DNA of 64,000 nucleotides, from contig JADJTR010000004.1 of assembly GCA_016711085.1 (NCBI GenBank), forward strand, positions 434,001-498,000, given 5' to 3'. The stretch is from Phyllobacteriaceae bacterium. Lineage in GTDB: Bacteria > Pseudomonadota > Alphaproteobacteria > Rhizobiales > Rhizobiaceae. The notes below the pieces were generated by a model. That model made no database searches. It was not told where the DNA came from and worked only from the letters and a program-made list of their open reading frames with translations. The translations under genes were made by a program, and so were the position numbers. Shown piece after piece: positions 45,268-55,488 of this stretch (position 1 is its first letter; the number at the start of each line of letters is the position of its first letter).

Positions 45268-47225
45268 GGCGCCGCCTCCCGCGCCGTTTCGACATGGGCG
45301 TCGGCAATGCGGACATTGGCGCGGATGCGGCCCTTGCGTCCGTCCTCGAAAGTGACCTCGGTTTCGACCCTTTTTTCCGCCGAGCCGTCGTAAAACGCTT
45401 CGATCAATTCGGCGTAGCGCTCGGCGATGAAGCCGCGGCGCACCTTTTGCGTCCGCGTCAGTTCGCCGTCGTCCGCGTCGAGTTCCTTGTGCAGGACGAG
45501 GAACCGCCGGATTTGCGCGCCCGCCATCATCGGTTCGCGCGCCAGACGCCGGTTGGTCTCGTCGACGTTCTCGCCGATCAGCCGGTAGACTTCCGGATGC
45601 GCGGCGAGTTCCTGATAGGAGGCATAGGCGATGCCGTTTCGCTCGGCCCAATTGCCGACCGCGGTCAAATCGATGTTGATGAAGGCGGCGGCGAAATCGC
45701 GTCCGTCGCCGAAGGCGACCGCTTCCTTGATGTTGGGGAAAAATTTGAGCGCGTTTTCGATGTATTTCGGTGCGAACAGCGCGCCGGTGCTGAGCTTGCC
45801 GACATCCTTGGCGCGATCGATGATGCGCAGCTGGCCGTCGCGCTCGAAAAACCCGGCGTCGCCGGTCTTCACCCAGCCGTCCGGAGACATGGTCTCGGCG
45901 GTTTTTTCGTCCTGTTCGAAATAGCCGGAGAACATGCCCGGCGAACGGAACTGCACCTCGCCGGTGTCGGCGATGCGGATGTCGACGCCGGGCATGGCCG
46001 GCCCGACGCAATCGGCGCGAACGGCGTTGTCCTTTTGCGCGGTGACATAAAGGAAGGCTTCCGTCTGGCCGTAGAGCTGCTTCAGATTGATGCCGAGAGA
46101 ACGGAAGAAGGAAAACAGGTCTGGGCCGATCGCTTCGCCGGCGGTGTAGGCGGTGCGGATGTTGGATAGCCCGAGCGCGTTTTTCAGCGGCCCGTAGAGC
46201 AGTAACTCGCCCAGCCCATAGTGCAGGCGCGCCGGAAGCGGCGTCGGCCGGCCTTCCAGGATCGCTTCGCCCCATTTTGCGGCGACGCCGCGAAAGTGGT
46301 TGAACATGCGCTGTTTCAGCCGCGAGGCGTCGTGCATGCGTATGGTGACCGAGGTCAACAACCCCTCGAACACGCGCGGCGGCGCGAAATAGAAGGTCGG
46401 CGCGATCTCGCGCAGGTCGACCGGAACCGTCTCGGCGCTTTCCGGGCAACACATGCAAAATCCGGCGACATGCGCCTGGGCGTAATTGAGGTAGTGATCG
46501 CCGACCCAGGCGAGCGGCAGATAGGCGAGCACGCAATCGTCGGCGGTCAGCCGGTCGAATGTTGACGTGTCGGTCGCCGCCTGCACCGCGCCTGCGGCCT
46601 TGATCATCACGCCCTTGGAGCGACCGGTCGTGCCGGAGGTATAGAGGATCACCGACACCGCATCGCCCGAAGCGGCGCGGATCGCATCGGCCCATTGGGC
46701 AGCGCGCGAACCGTCGGCCGCCAAGGCCTTTCGTCCCGCCTCCTGCACGTCGGCGAAATCGTGCAGATGGGCGCGGTCGTAATCGCCAAGCCCGCGCGGT
46801 TCGTCGAAAATGATGTCGGTCAGGCGCGGGATGGCCGCCGCCTGGCCGACCACCTTGTCGACCTGCTCCTGGTCCTGGACGACCGCGAAACGCACGCCGG
46901 CGTTGTCGAGGACATAGGCCAGTTCGTCGGCCACCGCGTCGGCGTAGACCGGCACCGGAACCGCCCCGATCGATTGCGCCGCCGCGAAGGTCCAGTAAAG
47001 GCGCGGCCGGTTGGTCCCCACCACGGCGATGCGGTCGCCCGCCGTCAGTCCCAGGCCCTGCAGGCCGATCGCCAGCGCGCGCACTTCGTCAAGTTGCTGC
47101 GCCCACGTCCAGGTCTGCCAGATGCCGAAATCCTTGTGACGCATCGCCGGACGCCCGGCGAAACGCTCAGCGTTGCGCAGCAACAGCTTCGGAAACGTGT
47201 CGAACGACGCGTCTGATCCGCTCAC
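45264..47225 (-). CDS. AMP-dependent acyl-CoA synthetase, second system
   Basis: 653 residues from GTG at 47225, which follows the ribosome-binding sequence GGGAGGAG. ANL signatures: LYTSGTTGRSKG, QLYGQTEAF, GWVKTGDAGFFE. This long-chain-type ligase with a LivGHMKF cassette is a recurrent alphaproteobacterial locus, presumably for uptake and activation of an aromatic or aliphatic acid. First gene of its unit. Confidence 0.9.
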   Translation of the reverse strand: MSGSDASFDTFPKLLLRNAERFAGRPAMRHKDFGIWQTWTWAQQLDEVRALAIGLQGLGLTAGDRIAVVGTNRPRLYWTFAAAQSIGAVPVPVYADAVADELAYVLDNAGVRFAVVQDQEQVDKVVGQAAAIPRLTDIIFDEPRGLGDYDRAHLHDFADVQEAGRKALAADGSRAAQWADAIRAASGDAVSVILYTSGTTGRSKGVMIKAAGAVQAATDTSTFDRLTADDCVLAYLPLAWVGDHYLNYAQAHVAGFCMCCPESAETVPVDLREIAPTFYFAPPRVFEGLLTSVTIRMHDASRLKQRMFNHFRGVAAKWGEAILEGRPTPLPARLHYGLGELLLYGPLKNALGLSNIRTAYTAGEAIGPDLFSFFRSLGINLKQLYGQTEAFLYVTAQKDNAVRADCVGPAMPGVDIRIADTGEVQFRSPGMFSGYFEQDEKTAETMSPDGWVKTGDAGFFERDGQLRIIDRAKDVGKLSTGALFAPKYIENALKFFPNIKEAVAFGDGRDFAAAFINIDLTAVGNWAERNGIAYASYQELAAHPEVYRLIGENVDETNRRLAREPMMAGAQIRRFLVLHKELDADDGELTRTQKVRRGFIAERYAELIEAFYDGSAEKRVETEVTFEDGRKGRIRANVRIADAHVETAREAAP

Positions 47226-47538
47226 GCGGTGCTCCTCCCGCCGGATTCCGCCGCGTATCGACCCCTGGCCGACCATGGCGTTTCCGGTCCTTATCCTTTG
47301 GACGCAACGTTAGGCCGGAATCGCCCGGCATGGCAACGCGGCGCTTGACAGACAGGACACTTCATACTGTGTTACCGTTCCGGAGCGTCACCATGCGCCG
47401 CCGCTTCCTCCCCGTTTCAACAACAACGTCCTACGCCACGGCCGCGCCGCGCCGTTGCTTTGCCGGTTGACCGGCATGCCGATCAAGGCGGATGCGTCGC
47501 ATCCGGCGTAACCTTCCATCCGAAGGAAGGAGGGCGCC
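47226..47538. other. Intergenic region between divergent acyl-CoA ligase and secreted-protein genes
   Basis: 313 bases without a convincing gene. It must hold the promoters of both divergent genes. A TTGACA hexamer occurs near 47345, and the 13-base palindrome GATGCGTCGCATC lies at 47491-47503. The ribosome-binding site AAGGAAGGAGG of the plus-strand gene is at its right end. Confidence 0.4.
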
Positions 47539-47958
47539 ATGGTCAATATGAAGTTCGACAGGCGGATCGCGATGCTTCTTGTCGGCGGCGCGGCGGTCGG
47601 AGGCCTAGCGCCGGCGTCGGCGCAAGAGGCGTTGACGGCGGACATGCTGGTCGGCGTATGGCGCGGCGTCGTCAGCGTCGGCGGAACGGAGATCGGCGGC
47701 GAAGTGCTGTTTCAGCCAAACGGAACGTTCCGCCGGACCAATTGGTGGAACGGCCTGATGACGTGGGCCTCCGGGCCTTTCACCATCGCCCGCAATTGGG
47801 TGCATTTCGAAGTCGACGCCTACGGCCCGGAAATCTATCTCAATCAACCGATGCCGAGGCCGCCTTCGGAAACCTGGATGGTCGACTTTTTCGACGGGCG
47901 CATGATCGAAGGCCGGATCGGCGATTCCGCCGCCATACGATTCGAGCGCATCGGCTGA
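47539..47958 (+). CDS. Small exported protein of unknown function
   Basis: 139 residues with a signal peptide (MLLVGGAAVGGLAPASAQ) after the basic start KFDRR, then about 110 residues of probable beta structure (GVWRGVVSVGGTEIGGEV, FRRTNWWNGLMTW). This resembles lipocalin-like stress or binding proteins of the TIGR03067/DUF type only loosely; no family assigned. Strong ribosome-binding site (AGGAGG). Confidence 0.65.
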   Translation: MVNMKFDRRIAMLLVGGAAVGGLAPASAQEALTADMLVGVWRGVVSVGGTEIGGEVLFQPNGTFRRTNWWNGLMTWASGPFTIARNWVHFEVDAYGPEIYLNQPMPRPPSETWMVDFFDGRMIEGRIGDSAAIRFERIG

Positions 47959-47961
47959 CCC

Positions 47962-48645
47962 TTATTCCTGACCGCGTTCGTAAGCGGCGAGGCGGGCGAC
48001 GTCGACCGCCTCGATCGTTCCCGGCCCGACGCGGATCAATCCTTCGCTCTCCAGATCCTGCAACGCCTTGTTGACTGAGGCGCGCGAAAGCCCGGCGACC
48101 AGCCCCAGTTCTTCCTGGTTGATGGCGATCGATTTGCCCGCATCGGGATAGAGAACGGGGTTGAGAAGCCAGGCGATGTTGCGCGCCACACGGGCCACCG
48201 GATCGTGGATGCGGTCCTGCTCGACCGTGGCGATGAACAAGCCCATGCGCTCGTTCAACTGCCGCACCAGGAAACGATTGAAGGCGACGCTGTTTTGGGC
48301 CAGCCAGTTGAACGAAGCCTTCGGCATCAGCGCCAGGCGCGTGTCGCGCAGCGCAACGATGTCGTATTTTCGCGCCTCGTCCTTGAGCAGCGAGCCCTCG
48401 CCGAACCACGATCCGCGGCCGATGCCGGCAAACGTCATCGCCTTGCCGGAAGCGGCGATCGCGCTCATCTTGACCAGCCCGTCGACGACCCCCGTCCAGA
48501 AGTCGAGGCGGTCGCCGCGATGGCAGACATAGGCGCCCTTGGCGTATTTGCGCTCGACAATGGAACGGCGCACCCGCGCGAAATCCTCGTCGGGCAGTTC
48601 CGCGGCCCAGACGCAGCGACGCAGCGGATCGGATATGGCGACCAT
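47962..48645 (-). CDS. Crp/Fnr-family transcriptional regulator
   Basis: 227 residues. A cyclic-nucleotide-binding-like beta barrel (FARVRRSIVERKYAKGAYV to GSWFGEGSLLKDEA) and C-terminal winged helix (NQEELGLVAGLSRASVNKALQDLE). The cAMP-contact residues are not clearly conserved and no FNR-type cysteines occur, so the signal is unknown. Start MVAISDPLR at 48645 chosen over an upstream non-homologous extension. Confidence 0.88.
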   Translation of the reverse strand: MVAISDPLRRCVWAAELPDEDFARVRRSIVERKYAKGAYVCHRGDRLDFWTGVVDGLVKMSAIAASGKAMTFAGIGRGSWFGEGSLLKDEARKYDIVALRDTRLALMPKASFNWLAQNSVAFNRFLVRQLNERMGLFIATVEQDRIHDPVARVARNIAWLLNPVLYPDAGKSIAINQEELGLVAGLSRASVNKALQDLESEGLIRVGPGTIEAVDVARLAAYERGQE

Positions 48646-48714
48646 CGATGCGGAACGCTCCCTTTCCTTCTGACCCGTGCAAAGTCTGACTGGCAGCAAG
48701 CCGGGCGGCGCCAT

Positions 48715-49485
48715 TCAGGCTTGCTTCAATTCTACTTCGAGTTGAGGGATGACATTCAATGCAACTCCAACCTGGCCGACCGGTTTGGCAAACAATTGGC
48801 GTTGCTCAAGCGGCGTGGATCTGAACACCGGATATTTTTGCGTCGTCTTTATCATGTTGATATCGCAACGCGATCCGAACAACGCACAGGACGCCAGCGC
48901 ATTGGGTTGCGCTCGCGGGTCGGCTATGCGGTCGACATGAAAATACCTTTTGTAGAAGCCGGCATGCTCTTCGCGCACCATGGTCAGGCAACTTGTCACA
49001 TTGAAGTAGGAACAGGCTGCCACCGCCAAACGAAGCGTGACCTGCGGAAGAAATCGCAAACTGGCCGACCATTCCGGATCAGCGGCAAATCGCGTCGGAT
49101 CGACGAAAGTTTCGCCTCGCGACACGCGCTCTTCGAGGACGTCCCGAAATAAATCGTAAGTCGGAGACACCGGCTTTGAAGAAAAAACGATATGTAATCT
49201 TAAGGTACTTACAAGATTCCCACCATAATAAACTGCAAAATGAAAAGCATTACTTAATTCATCGTATTTATCAAACAGCATTCCCGACGAATTTGACGGA
49301 ATCAAATCGTTCCCATGATAAGATTTATAGCGCAACCGAAATATCTCCTCATAATCTTCGCCGATAACACACTTTCTGTACTCAAGTATATTTTGATTGA
49401 AAATTTTAATATTCTGAAGCGCTTCTTGTTCAGCTTGAAAGGGCTGAAAAGTCTGTGTTGTTAATTCATTCCCTAGAATGCTCAC
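48715..49485 (-). CDS. FeeM-like N-acyl amino acid synthase (GNAT superfamily)
   Basis: 256 residues. The core EEIFRLRYKSYHGNDLIPSNSS followed by FAVYYGGNLVSTLRLH resembles FeeM/N-acyl-amino-acid synthases, which are related to LuxI-type acyl-homoserine-lactone synthases. They join a long acyl chain, usually from acyl carrier protein, to an amino acid such as tyrosine. Base composition (first ~250 bases of the gene) is markedly AT-rich against the background, indicating recent transfer. It lies between a Crp-type regulator and a GGDEF-EAL gene, all on the same strand. No ACP or exporter is adjacent. Confidence 0.75.
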   Translation of the reverse strand: MSILGNELTTQTFQPFQAEQEALQNIKIFNQNILEYRKCVIGEDYEEIFRLRYKSYHGNDLIPSNSSGMLFDKYDELSNAFHFAVYYGGNLVSTLRLHIVFSSKPVSPTYDLFRDVLEERVSRGETFVDPTRFAADPEWSASLRFLPQVTLRLAVAACSYFNVTSCLTMVREEHAGFYKRYFHVDRIADPRAQPNALASCALFGSRCDINMIKTTQKYPVFRSTPLEQRQLFAKPVGQVGVALNVIPQLEVELKQA

Positions 49486-49616
49486 CTGGCGCGCCCCCGG
49501 AGTCGAGTGGTTACCAGTTTATTGCATGAGCACAATTTGGAAAGTGGACAAAAGCACACGCCCCGATTACCGGGCGTTAACACTAATCTTCCAACGAAAA
49601 GTCGAAACCCGGTCGA

Positions 49617-51947
49617 CTATCCCTGGGCGCGGCGAGACTGCTTTGGCGCCGCTATGCCAACGGAATTGCGGGCTGCGAGCTCTACAATTCCAGACGCCGG
49701 AAGAGGCGGGCCGAAAACGAATCCCTGCAGGAAGTCCGGCCGAACCGAGTCGGAAAGGACTTTCAGGTGTTGCATGGTCTCGACCCCCTCGACCGTGACA
49801 TCGAGTCCCATTTCCCGGGCCAATCGAACTGTTGCCTTCAACAGGTCGAAGGAACGCGGGTTCGTTTCCACCCCAGAGAGGAACGACTGGTCGATTTTCA
49901 GTTTGTCGAGCGGCAAGGAATGGACGTAGGACAGGTTCGAATAGCCGGTGCCGTAGTCGTCAAGCGCGATGCCGACTCCCTTTGCCTTGATTTCTTCGAG
50001 GATCGAGCGGGTTAGCACTTTGTCGGTGAGGATGGCCGTTTCCGTGACCTCGATTTCGAGACGGTCCGGGGACAGACCGGAATGGCGCAGCGCCTTGTCG
50101 ATAACGTCGACAATCGCCCGGCTCTGGAAATCGACCGCGGAAAGGTTGACCGACACGCCGATGCCATCCGGCCATTTTGCGCATTCCTGGCAAGCGACCC
50201 TGAGCATGCTGGCGCTGACCAGGGAAATGATGCCCATGTCCTCGGCCAACGGGATGAAAACGCCCGGAGAAACTTCGCCCAGTTCCGGATGCGTCCAACG
50301 CGCCAGCGCTTCGCAGGAGTTCACTTTCATCGTCTTCATGTCGATGATCGGCTGATAGACGGCGCGTAAATCGCCGCGCTCGATCGCGCGCCGCAATTCG
50401 GCTTTGAGCGCCTGCTTCTCCCTAAAGGCGCGATCCATTTCCGGCGCGAAAAGCAGCCAGCCATCCTTGCCATCCGCCTTGGTCTTGTAGAGGGCCAGAT
50501 CGGCTTTGACGATCATCGAATCGAGATCGACGGCGAAGGCCAGCGCCACGGATGCGCCGGCGCTGGCGCTGACGCGCAGTTGGTGGCCCGAAACGTCGGC
50601 CGGGGCGCCGATGCTGACGAACAAAGCGTCGAGGCGGCTTGCCAGTTCGCGCTCATCGGCGATGCCGTCGAAGAACAGCATGAACTCGTCGCCGCCGAAA
50701 CGGGAAACGATCGCCTTGTCGCCGGCGGCGGCGCGCAGACGGGTCGCCATCTCGAAGATCAGGCCGTCGCCGACGGGATGGCCATGGGTGTCGTTGACCT
50801 GCTTGAAATCGTCGATGTCGAAAATGACCAGCGCGCACATGCGCGACACATCGCCAAGCGAAAGGACATTATCGACAATTTCGCGGAAATGCATCCGGTT
50901 CGGCAATCCTGTCAGGCTGTCGAAGCGCGCCATGTTGCGGATCTGCCGTTCGGCCTCGATACGCTGCGTGACTTCCTCGAAGGTGATCACCCCCAGGCTG
51001 CCTTCACCGCCGCGCGCCGAGAATTCGAAGAACCGGCCATTGGCGAAATTGACCAGGACCTTGCTATCCCCGCCCTCCTTGAGCGACCGCCCGAGTTGAT
51101 CGAGCGTACGCAGGCACTCCTCGCGGGTCAAAAGCTTGGCGGCCACGCAGCGCAGGAGAAGGGCCTTCAGCGTGCGGCCCAGCAAATGTTGCGGCGTCGG
51201 AAACGAAAGGAGGACCGCCGCCTCATGGTTGGCGACGACCGCGTGCCCGGCGTCATCGAACATGACCAGCCCGTTTGGCATCGTGTTCAACGCACGATCG
51301 AAACGGGACGCCAACTTCCGCGCCTTGTTGCCTTCGTCGATCGCCGTCGCCAGCACAGAACGGATGTGTTTTGACGATTTGAGGATCACGCTTATAAAAG
51401 GCAGGATCATCAGCCCCAGTACAAAATGACTGGCGTCCGCACGTAAAACCAGCCCGAGCGCGATGGGAAAGACACTCAGAAGTGTTGCGCCGACGACAGT
51501 GCGCGGGGATCCGTAATTGCGACCCACAACCGAGATCATGGTTCCCATCGCGATTGCGATCGACGCGATTTCAGCGAAGTCGTCAGGAAACAAATAAATG
51601 CCGAAGAATCCGAATGCGCCGAGAAACGCAGCATGAATCGAGGCGATGATGGAGTAGCGGAATTCGACCTTAGCGGCTTCGCTGACAGTAAGGTCTGAAC
51701 CTGCTAGAGCTTTGTTCCTCAATATATAATAGCGCGATACGCTGGCGACGATCAACCCGAGCGTCAGCCAGAGATACGCCGGCATTTCCGTATTTATGTA
51801 AACCGTTGCAGATAGACTGGCATGCAAAGCCCCGCCAAGCAGGACCGTCGCCGCGTCATTGGCGAGCGAGCGCACATAGGCAATATAGGCCTCCGCCGGA
51901 ATATCGTTGCGTTTTTGCGGCATGCCGGGAACCGTTTTTCGTTCCAC
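49617..51947 (-). CDS. Bifunctional diguanylate cyclase/phosphodiesterase (GGDEF-EAL) with membrane sensor
   Basis: 776 residues. Five to six N-terminal membrane helices (about 30-190), a PAS-like region (NTMPNGLVMFDDAGHAVV), a GGDEF domain with intact FGGDEF (RFGGDEFMLF) and an EAL domain with intact CEALARW and DDYGTGYSNLSY. Both active sites look competent, so net activity depends on regulation. It would control cyclic di-GMP and thus motility or attachment. Alternative start MPQKRND at 51923. Confidence 0.92.
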   Translation of the reverse strand: MERKTVPGMPQKRNDIPAEAYIAYVRSLANDAATVLLGGALHASLSATVYINTEMPAYLWLTLGLIVASVSRYYILRNKALAGSDLTVSEAAKVEFRYSIIASIHAAFLGAFGFFGIYLFPDDFAEIASIAIAMGTMISVVGRNYGSPRTVVGATLLSVFPIALGLVLRADASHFVLGLMILPFISVILKSSKHIRSVLATAIDEGNKARKLASRFDRALNTMPNGLVMFDDAGHAVVANHEAAVLLSFPTPQHLLGRTLKALLLRCVAAKLLTREECLRTLDQLGRSLKEGGDSKVLVNFANGRFFEFSARGGEGSLGVITFEEVTQRIEAERQIRNMARFDSLTGLPNRMHFREIVDNVLSLGDVSRMCALVIFDIDDFKQVNDTHGHPVGDGLIFEMATRLRAAAGDKAIVSRFGGDEFMLFFDGIADERELASRLDALFVSIGAPADVSGHQLRVSASAGASVALAFAVDLDSMIVKADLALYKTKADGKDGWLLFAPEMDRAFREKQALKAELRRAIERGDLRAVYQPIIDMKTMKVNSCEALARWTHPELGEVSPGVFIPLAEDMGIISLVSASMLRVACQECAKWPDGIGVSVNLSAVDFQSRAIVDVIDKALRHSGLSPDRLEIEVTETAILTDKVLTRSILEEIKAKGVGIALDDYGTGYSNLSYVHSLPLDKLKIDQSFLSGVETNPRSFDLLKATVRLAREMGLDVTVEGVETMQHLKVLSDSVRPDFLQGFVFGPPLPASGIVELAARNSVGIAAPKQSRRAQG

Positions 51948-52014
51948 GCTTTTCGCATGCCAACCTTAATTTTGGCTTATATCTCAGAATGCGCGCACAT
52001 TCTAAGAAGGGCTG

Positions 52015-55000
52015 TCATTCCGCCGCGGCCAGTTGCGTCGCAGCCGCCTTTGATTCCGTGAACCTCTTGATCAGGCGCGCGCGCTCTTCCACCGCCCGCC
52101 GCGCGGCGTCGCCCTTGACATGGCCGTAGCCGCGCACCAGAGCCGGCAGGCTGGCCAAGGCCGCCGCGACGTCGAGATTGCCCGGCGCAAGCCCGCTCTC
52201 CATGCGCGCCAGATCGCTCTCGTAATCTGCCAGCATTTGCCGTTCCATCCGCCGTTCGGCCGAGCGGCCGAAAAGGTCGAACGGCGTACCGCGCAGCCCA
52301 CGCAGCATCGCCAACAGGCGCATCGCCGGCATCAGCCAGCGCCCGTAGCTCGCTTTGCGCACCTGCCCGTCGCTGCCGCGTTTCGCCAGAAAGGGCGGCG
52401 CCATGTGGAATTCGAGCCGGTCCCAGGACGAGAACTGCTCCGCCAGCTTTCCCAGGAAAACGCCGTCGGTGAACAGCCGCGCCACCTCGTATTCGTCCTT
52501 GATCGCCATGAGTTTGAACAGGTTGCGGGCAACCGCTTCGGTCACCGCCGTCGATCCCGCCTTGAGCCGCCCCTCCGCGACGCGGATGGCGGCCACGCGG
52601 TCGCGAAAGCGCTGCGCATAAACGGCGTTCTGGTAGCGCGCCAGGAACGCGGACCGGCTTTCGATCATGTCGTCCAGCCCGGTCCCGGCGGAGCTTGCCG
52701 CTCCGTCGCCGGGCGCGATCAGCGTGCGCACCGCGCCCGGATCGTGGGCCGCGCGCCGGCCCCAGCGAAAGGCCGCGAGGTTCATGTCGGTCGCCTCGCC
52801 ATTGATCCCGATCGCTTCCTCCACCGCCTCGGTGGAGACGGGTAAGCCACCCTTTTGCGCGGCGTAGCCGAGCATGTACATGTTGGCGCCGAGCGACGAA
52901 CCGAACAGGGCCGCCGCCGTCTGCGTCGCATCGAAGAAATGGCTCTTTTCCTCGCCGGCGGCGTCCCGTATCGCCTTTTTCAGCCGTTCCGTCGGCAACG
53001 TGAAATCGGCCGAGCGGGCAAAATCGCCAGGCATCACATCGGCCGTGTTGATGACGAAAATCGTGTGCCCCTCGCGTGCCGACGCCAGCACCTTGCGCGA
53101 ACCGGAAACCACGAGATCGCCACCGAGCACGAGGTCGGCTTTGCCCGCCGAAACGCGAATGGCGGAAATGTCCTCCGGCGTCGGCGCGATGCGGACATGG
53201 CTGAACACCGCGCCGCCCTTTTGCGCCAGACCCGCCATGTCGATCATGCCGCAGCCCTTGCCCTCCAGATGCGCCGCCATGCCGAGAATCGCGCCGATGG
53301 TGACGACGCCGGTGCCGCCGATGCCGTCGATGATCGCCGCCCAGCCCTTGTCGATCGGAAAAACCGGTGCGGGTGGCACGCCGGCGAGCGGATCGCTCGC
53401 CCCCGTCGCGCCGGACTTGCGGCGCAGTTTGGCGCCGTGAACGGTGACGAAGGATGGACAGAACCCGTTGAGGCAGGAGAAATCCTTGTTGCAGGACGAC
53501 TGATCGATGCGTCGCTTGCGGCCGAATTCGGTCTCGACAGGCTGGATCGACACGCAGTTCGACTTGACGCCGCAGTCGCCGCAGCCCTCGCAGACGAGCT
53601 CATTGATGAATACCCGTTTGTCCGGGTCGGGATAGGCGCCGCGCTTGCGTCGCCGGCGCTTTTCCGCCGCGCAGGTCTGGTCGTAGAGCAGCGCCGAAAC
53701 GCCCTTGATGTCGCGCAGCTCGCGCTGCACGGCGTCGAGATCGTCGCGATGGTGAATCGTCGCGCCGGCCGGAAAATCGGCGACGCCGACGAATTTTCCC
53801 GGTTCGTCGGTGACGATGGCGATGCGCTGCACGCCTTCGGCGCGAATCTGCCGGGCGATCTCGTCGACCTTGAGCGACCCCTCGTGCGGCTGCCCGCCGG
53901 TCATCGCCACCGCGTCGTTGTAGAGGATCTTGTAGGTGATGTTGACGCCCGCCGCGACCGCCCAGCGCAGCGCCAGCGAGCCGGAATGATTGTAGGTGCC
54001 GTCGCCGAGATTCTGGAACATGTGGCCGCGCTTCGAGAACGGCGCCTGGCCGACCCATTGCGCGCCCTCCCCGCCCATGGCGGTGAATCCGACCGTGGAG
54101 CGGTTCATCCACAACGCCATGAAATGGCAGCCGATGCCCGCCCCGGCGAGCGAGCCTTCCGGCACCTTGGTCGAGGTGTTGTGCGGGCAGCCGGAGCAGA
54201 AATAGGGCGCGCGAACCGCGATGTCCCGCGCATCGGCCAGCATCGCCTGGGCTTGCCGCAGCCGCGCGACCCGCGCCGAAATCCCCTCCGACGGGCCGAT
54301 GACCCTGAGGATGCGTTCGCCGAGCGCAACCGCGATGTCATTGGCGTCAAGAGCGCCCTTGACCGGGAACAGCCAATCGCCGCGCTCGTCGCGTTTTCCC
54401 ACCACGATCGGCTGCATCGCAGTGCCGTAGAGATCCTCGCGCACCTGCACTTCGATCAGCGAGCGCTTCTCCTCGACGACAACGATCATGTCGAGCCCGC
54501 TGGCGAACTCTTTGAGATGGTCGAGGTCGAGCGGCCATGGGCAAGCGATCTTGAACAGGCGGATGCCGAGCCGGCCGGCTTCTTCCTCGTCGACGCCGAG
54601 ATCGGCGAAAGCCTGGCGCACGTCGAGATAGCTTTTACCCACCGTGATGACGCCGAGTTTCGCCTTGCGCCCGCCGCTCCAGATCGTGCGGTTGAGGCCG
54701 TTGGCGCGCACGAAAGCGGCGGCGGCGGCGCGCTTGTATTCGTGCAGGCGCGCTTCCTGCTCGATCTGGTTCAGTTCGTGGCGGATGCCCAGCCCACCGG
54801 GAGGCATGTCGAATTCAGGCAGGACCACGTTGATGCGGTCGAGCGAAACATCGACCGACGCCGTCGATTCGACATTGTCCTTTACCCCCTTCAACGCCGC
54901 CCAGGTGCCGGCGAAGCGCGAGAGGGCGAAGCCGTAGAGGCCGTAATCGATCAGTTCCTGCACCCCGGCCGGATTGAGGATCGGGATCATCGTGTCGACG

Positions 55001-55488
55001 AACAGGAACTCGGTGGCGTGGGCGACAGTCGAGCTTTCTGCCGTGTGGTCGTCGCCCATCAGCGCCAGGACGCCGCCCCTTTTCGACGTTCCCGCCAGAT
55101 TGGCGTGCCGGAACACGTCGCCCGAACGGTCGACGCCCGGCCCCTTGCCGTACCAGAGCGCGAATACGCCGTCGTGCTTGCCCTCGCCCAGCAATTCGGT
55201 CTGTTGCGAGCCCCAACAGGCGGTGGCGGCAAGTTCTTCATTGAGGCCGGGCGTGAACACGATGTTCGACGCCTCAAGCTGGCGGCGCGCTTTCCACAGC
55301 TGCTGGTCCAGGCCGCCGAGCGGCGAGCCGCGATAGCCGGAGACGAAGCCGGCGGTGTTGAAGCCGGCGCGCGCATCGCGTTCACGCTGCATCAGCAGCA
55401 TCCGCACGATCGCCTGCGCGCCCGAGACGAAGATGCGTTCCTTCGTCAGGTCGTACTTGTCGTCAAGGCTGACGGTGTGGAGCGACAT
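52015..55488 (-). CDS. Indolepyruvate ferredoxin oxidoreductase, fused alpha-beta (IorAB-type)
   Basis: 1157 residues. The N-terminal pyrimidine-binding part (GFVSGYRGSPLGGLDQQLW), central thiamine-diphosphate part (CSGCPHNTSTKVPEGS, GGEGAQWVGQ), a ferredoxin-like cysteine cluster (VCEGCGDCGVKSNC and CNKDFSCLNGFC), and the C-terminal gamma domain (DGIGGTGVVTIGAILG). It decarboxylates aryl- or branched 2-oxo acids to acyl-CoA with transfer of electrons to ferredoxin. A single-protein form like this is common in aerobic alphaproteobacteria. Transcribed alone. Confidence 0.93.
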   Translation of the reverse strand: MSLHTVSLDDKYDLTKERIFVSGAQAIVRMLLMQRERDARAGFNTAGFVSGYRGSPLGGLDQQLWKARRQLEASNIVFTPGLNEELAATACWGSQQTELLGEGKHDGVFALWYGKGPGVDRSGDVFRHANLAGTSKRGGVLALMGDDHTAESSTVAHATEFLFVDTMIPILNPAGVQELIDYGLYGFALSRFAGTWAALKGVKDNVESTASVDVSLDRINVVLPEFDMPPGGLGIRHELNQIEQEARLHEYKRAAAAAFVRANGLNRTIWSGGRKAKLGVITVGKSYLDVRQAFADLGVDEEEAGRLGIRLFKIACPWPLDLDHLKEFASGLDMIVVVEEKRSLIEVQVREDLYGTAMQPIVVGKRDERGDWLFPVKGALDANDIAVALGERILRVIGPSEGISARVARLRQAQAMLADARDIAVRAPYFCSGCPHNTSTKVPEGSLAGAGIGCHFMALWMNRSTVGFTAMGGEGAQWVGQAPFSKRGHMFQNLGDGTYNHSGSLALRWAVAAGVNITYKILYNDAVAMTGGQPHEGSLKVDEIARQIRAEGVQRIAIVTDEPGKFVGVADFPAGATIHHRDDLDAVQRELRDIKGVSALLYDQTCAAEKRRRRKRGAYPDPDKRVFINELVCEGCGDCGVKSNCVSIQPVETEFGRKRRIDQSSCNKDFSCLNGFCPSFVTVHGAKLRRKSGATGASDPLAGVPPAPVFPIDKGWAAIIDGIGGTGVVTIGAILGMAAHLEGKGCGMIDMAGLAQKGGAVFSHVRIAPTPEDISAIRVSAGKADLVLGGDLVVSGSRKVLASAREGHTIFVINTADVMPGDFARSADFTLPTERLKKAIRDAAGEEKSHFFDATQTAAALFGSSLGANMYMLGYAAQKGGLPVSTEAVEEAIGINGEATDMNLAAFRWGRRAAHDPGAVRTLIAPGDGAASSAGTGLDDMIESRSAFLARYQNAVYAQRFRDRVAAIRVAEGRLKAGSTAVTEAVARNLFKLMAIKDEYEVARLFTDGVFLGKLAEQFSSWDRLEFHMAPPFLAKRGSDGQVRKASYGRWLMPAMRLLAMLRGLRGTPFDLFGRSAERRMERQMLADYESDLARMESGLAPGNLDVAAALASLPALVRGYGHVKGDAARRAVEERARLIKRFTESKAAATQLAAAE

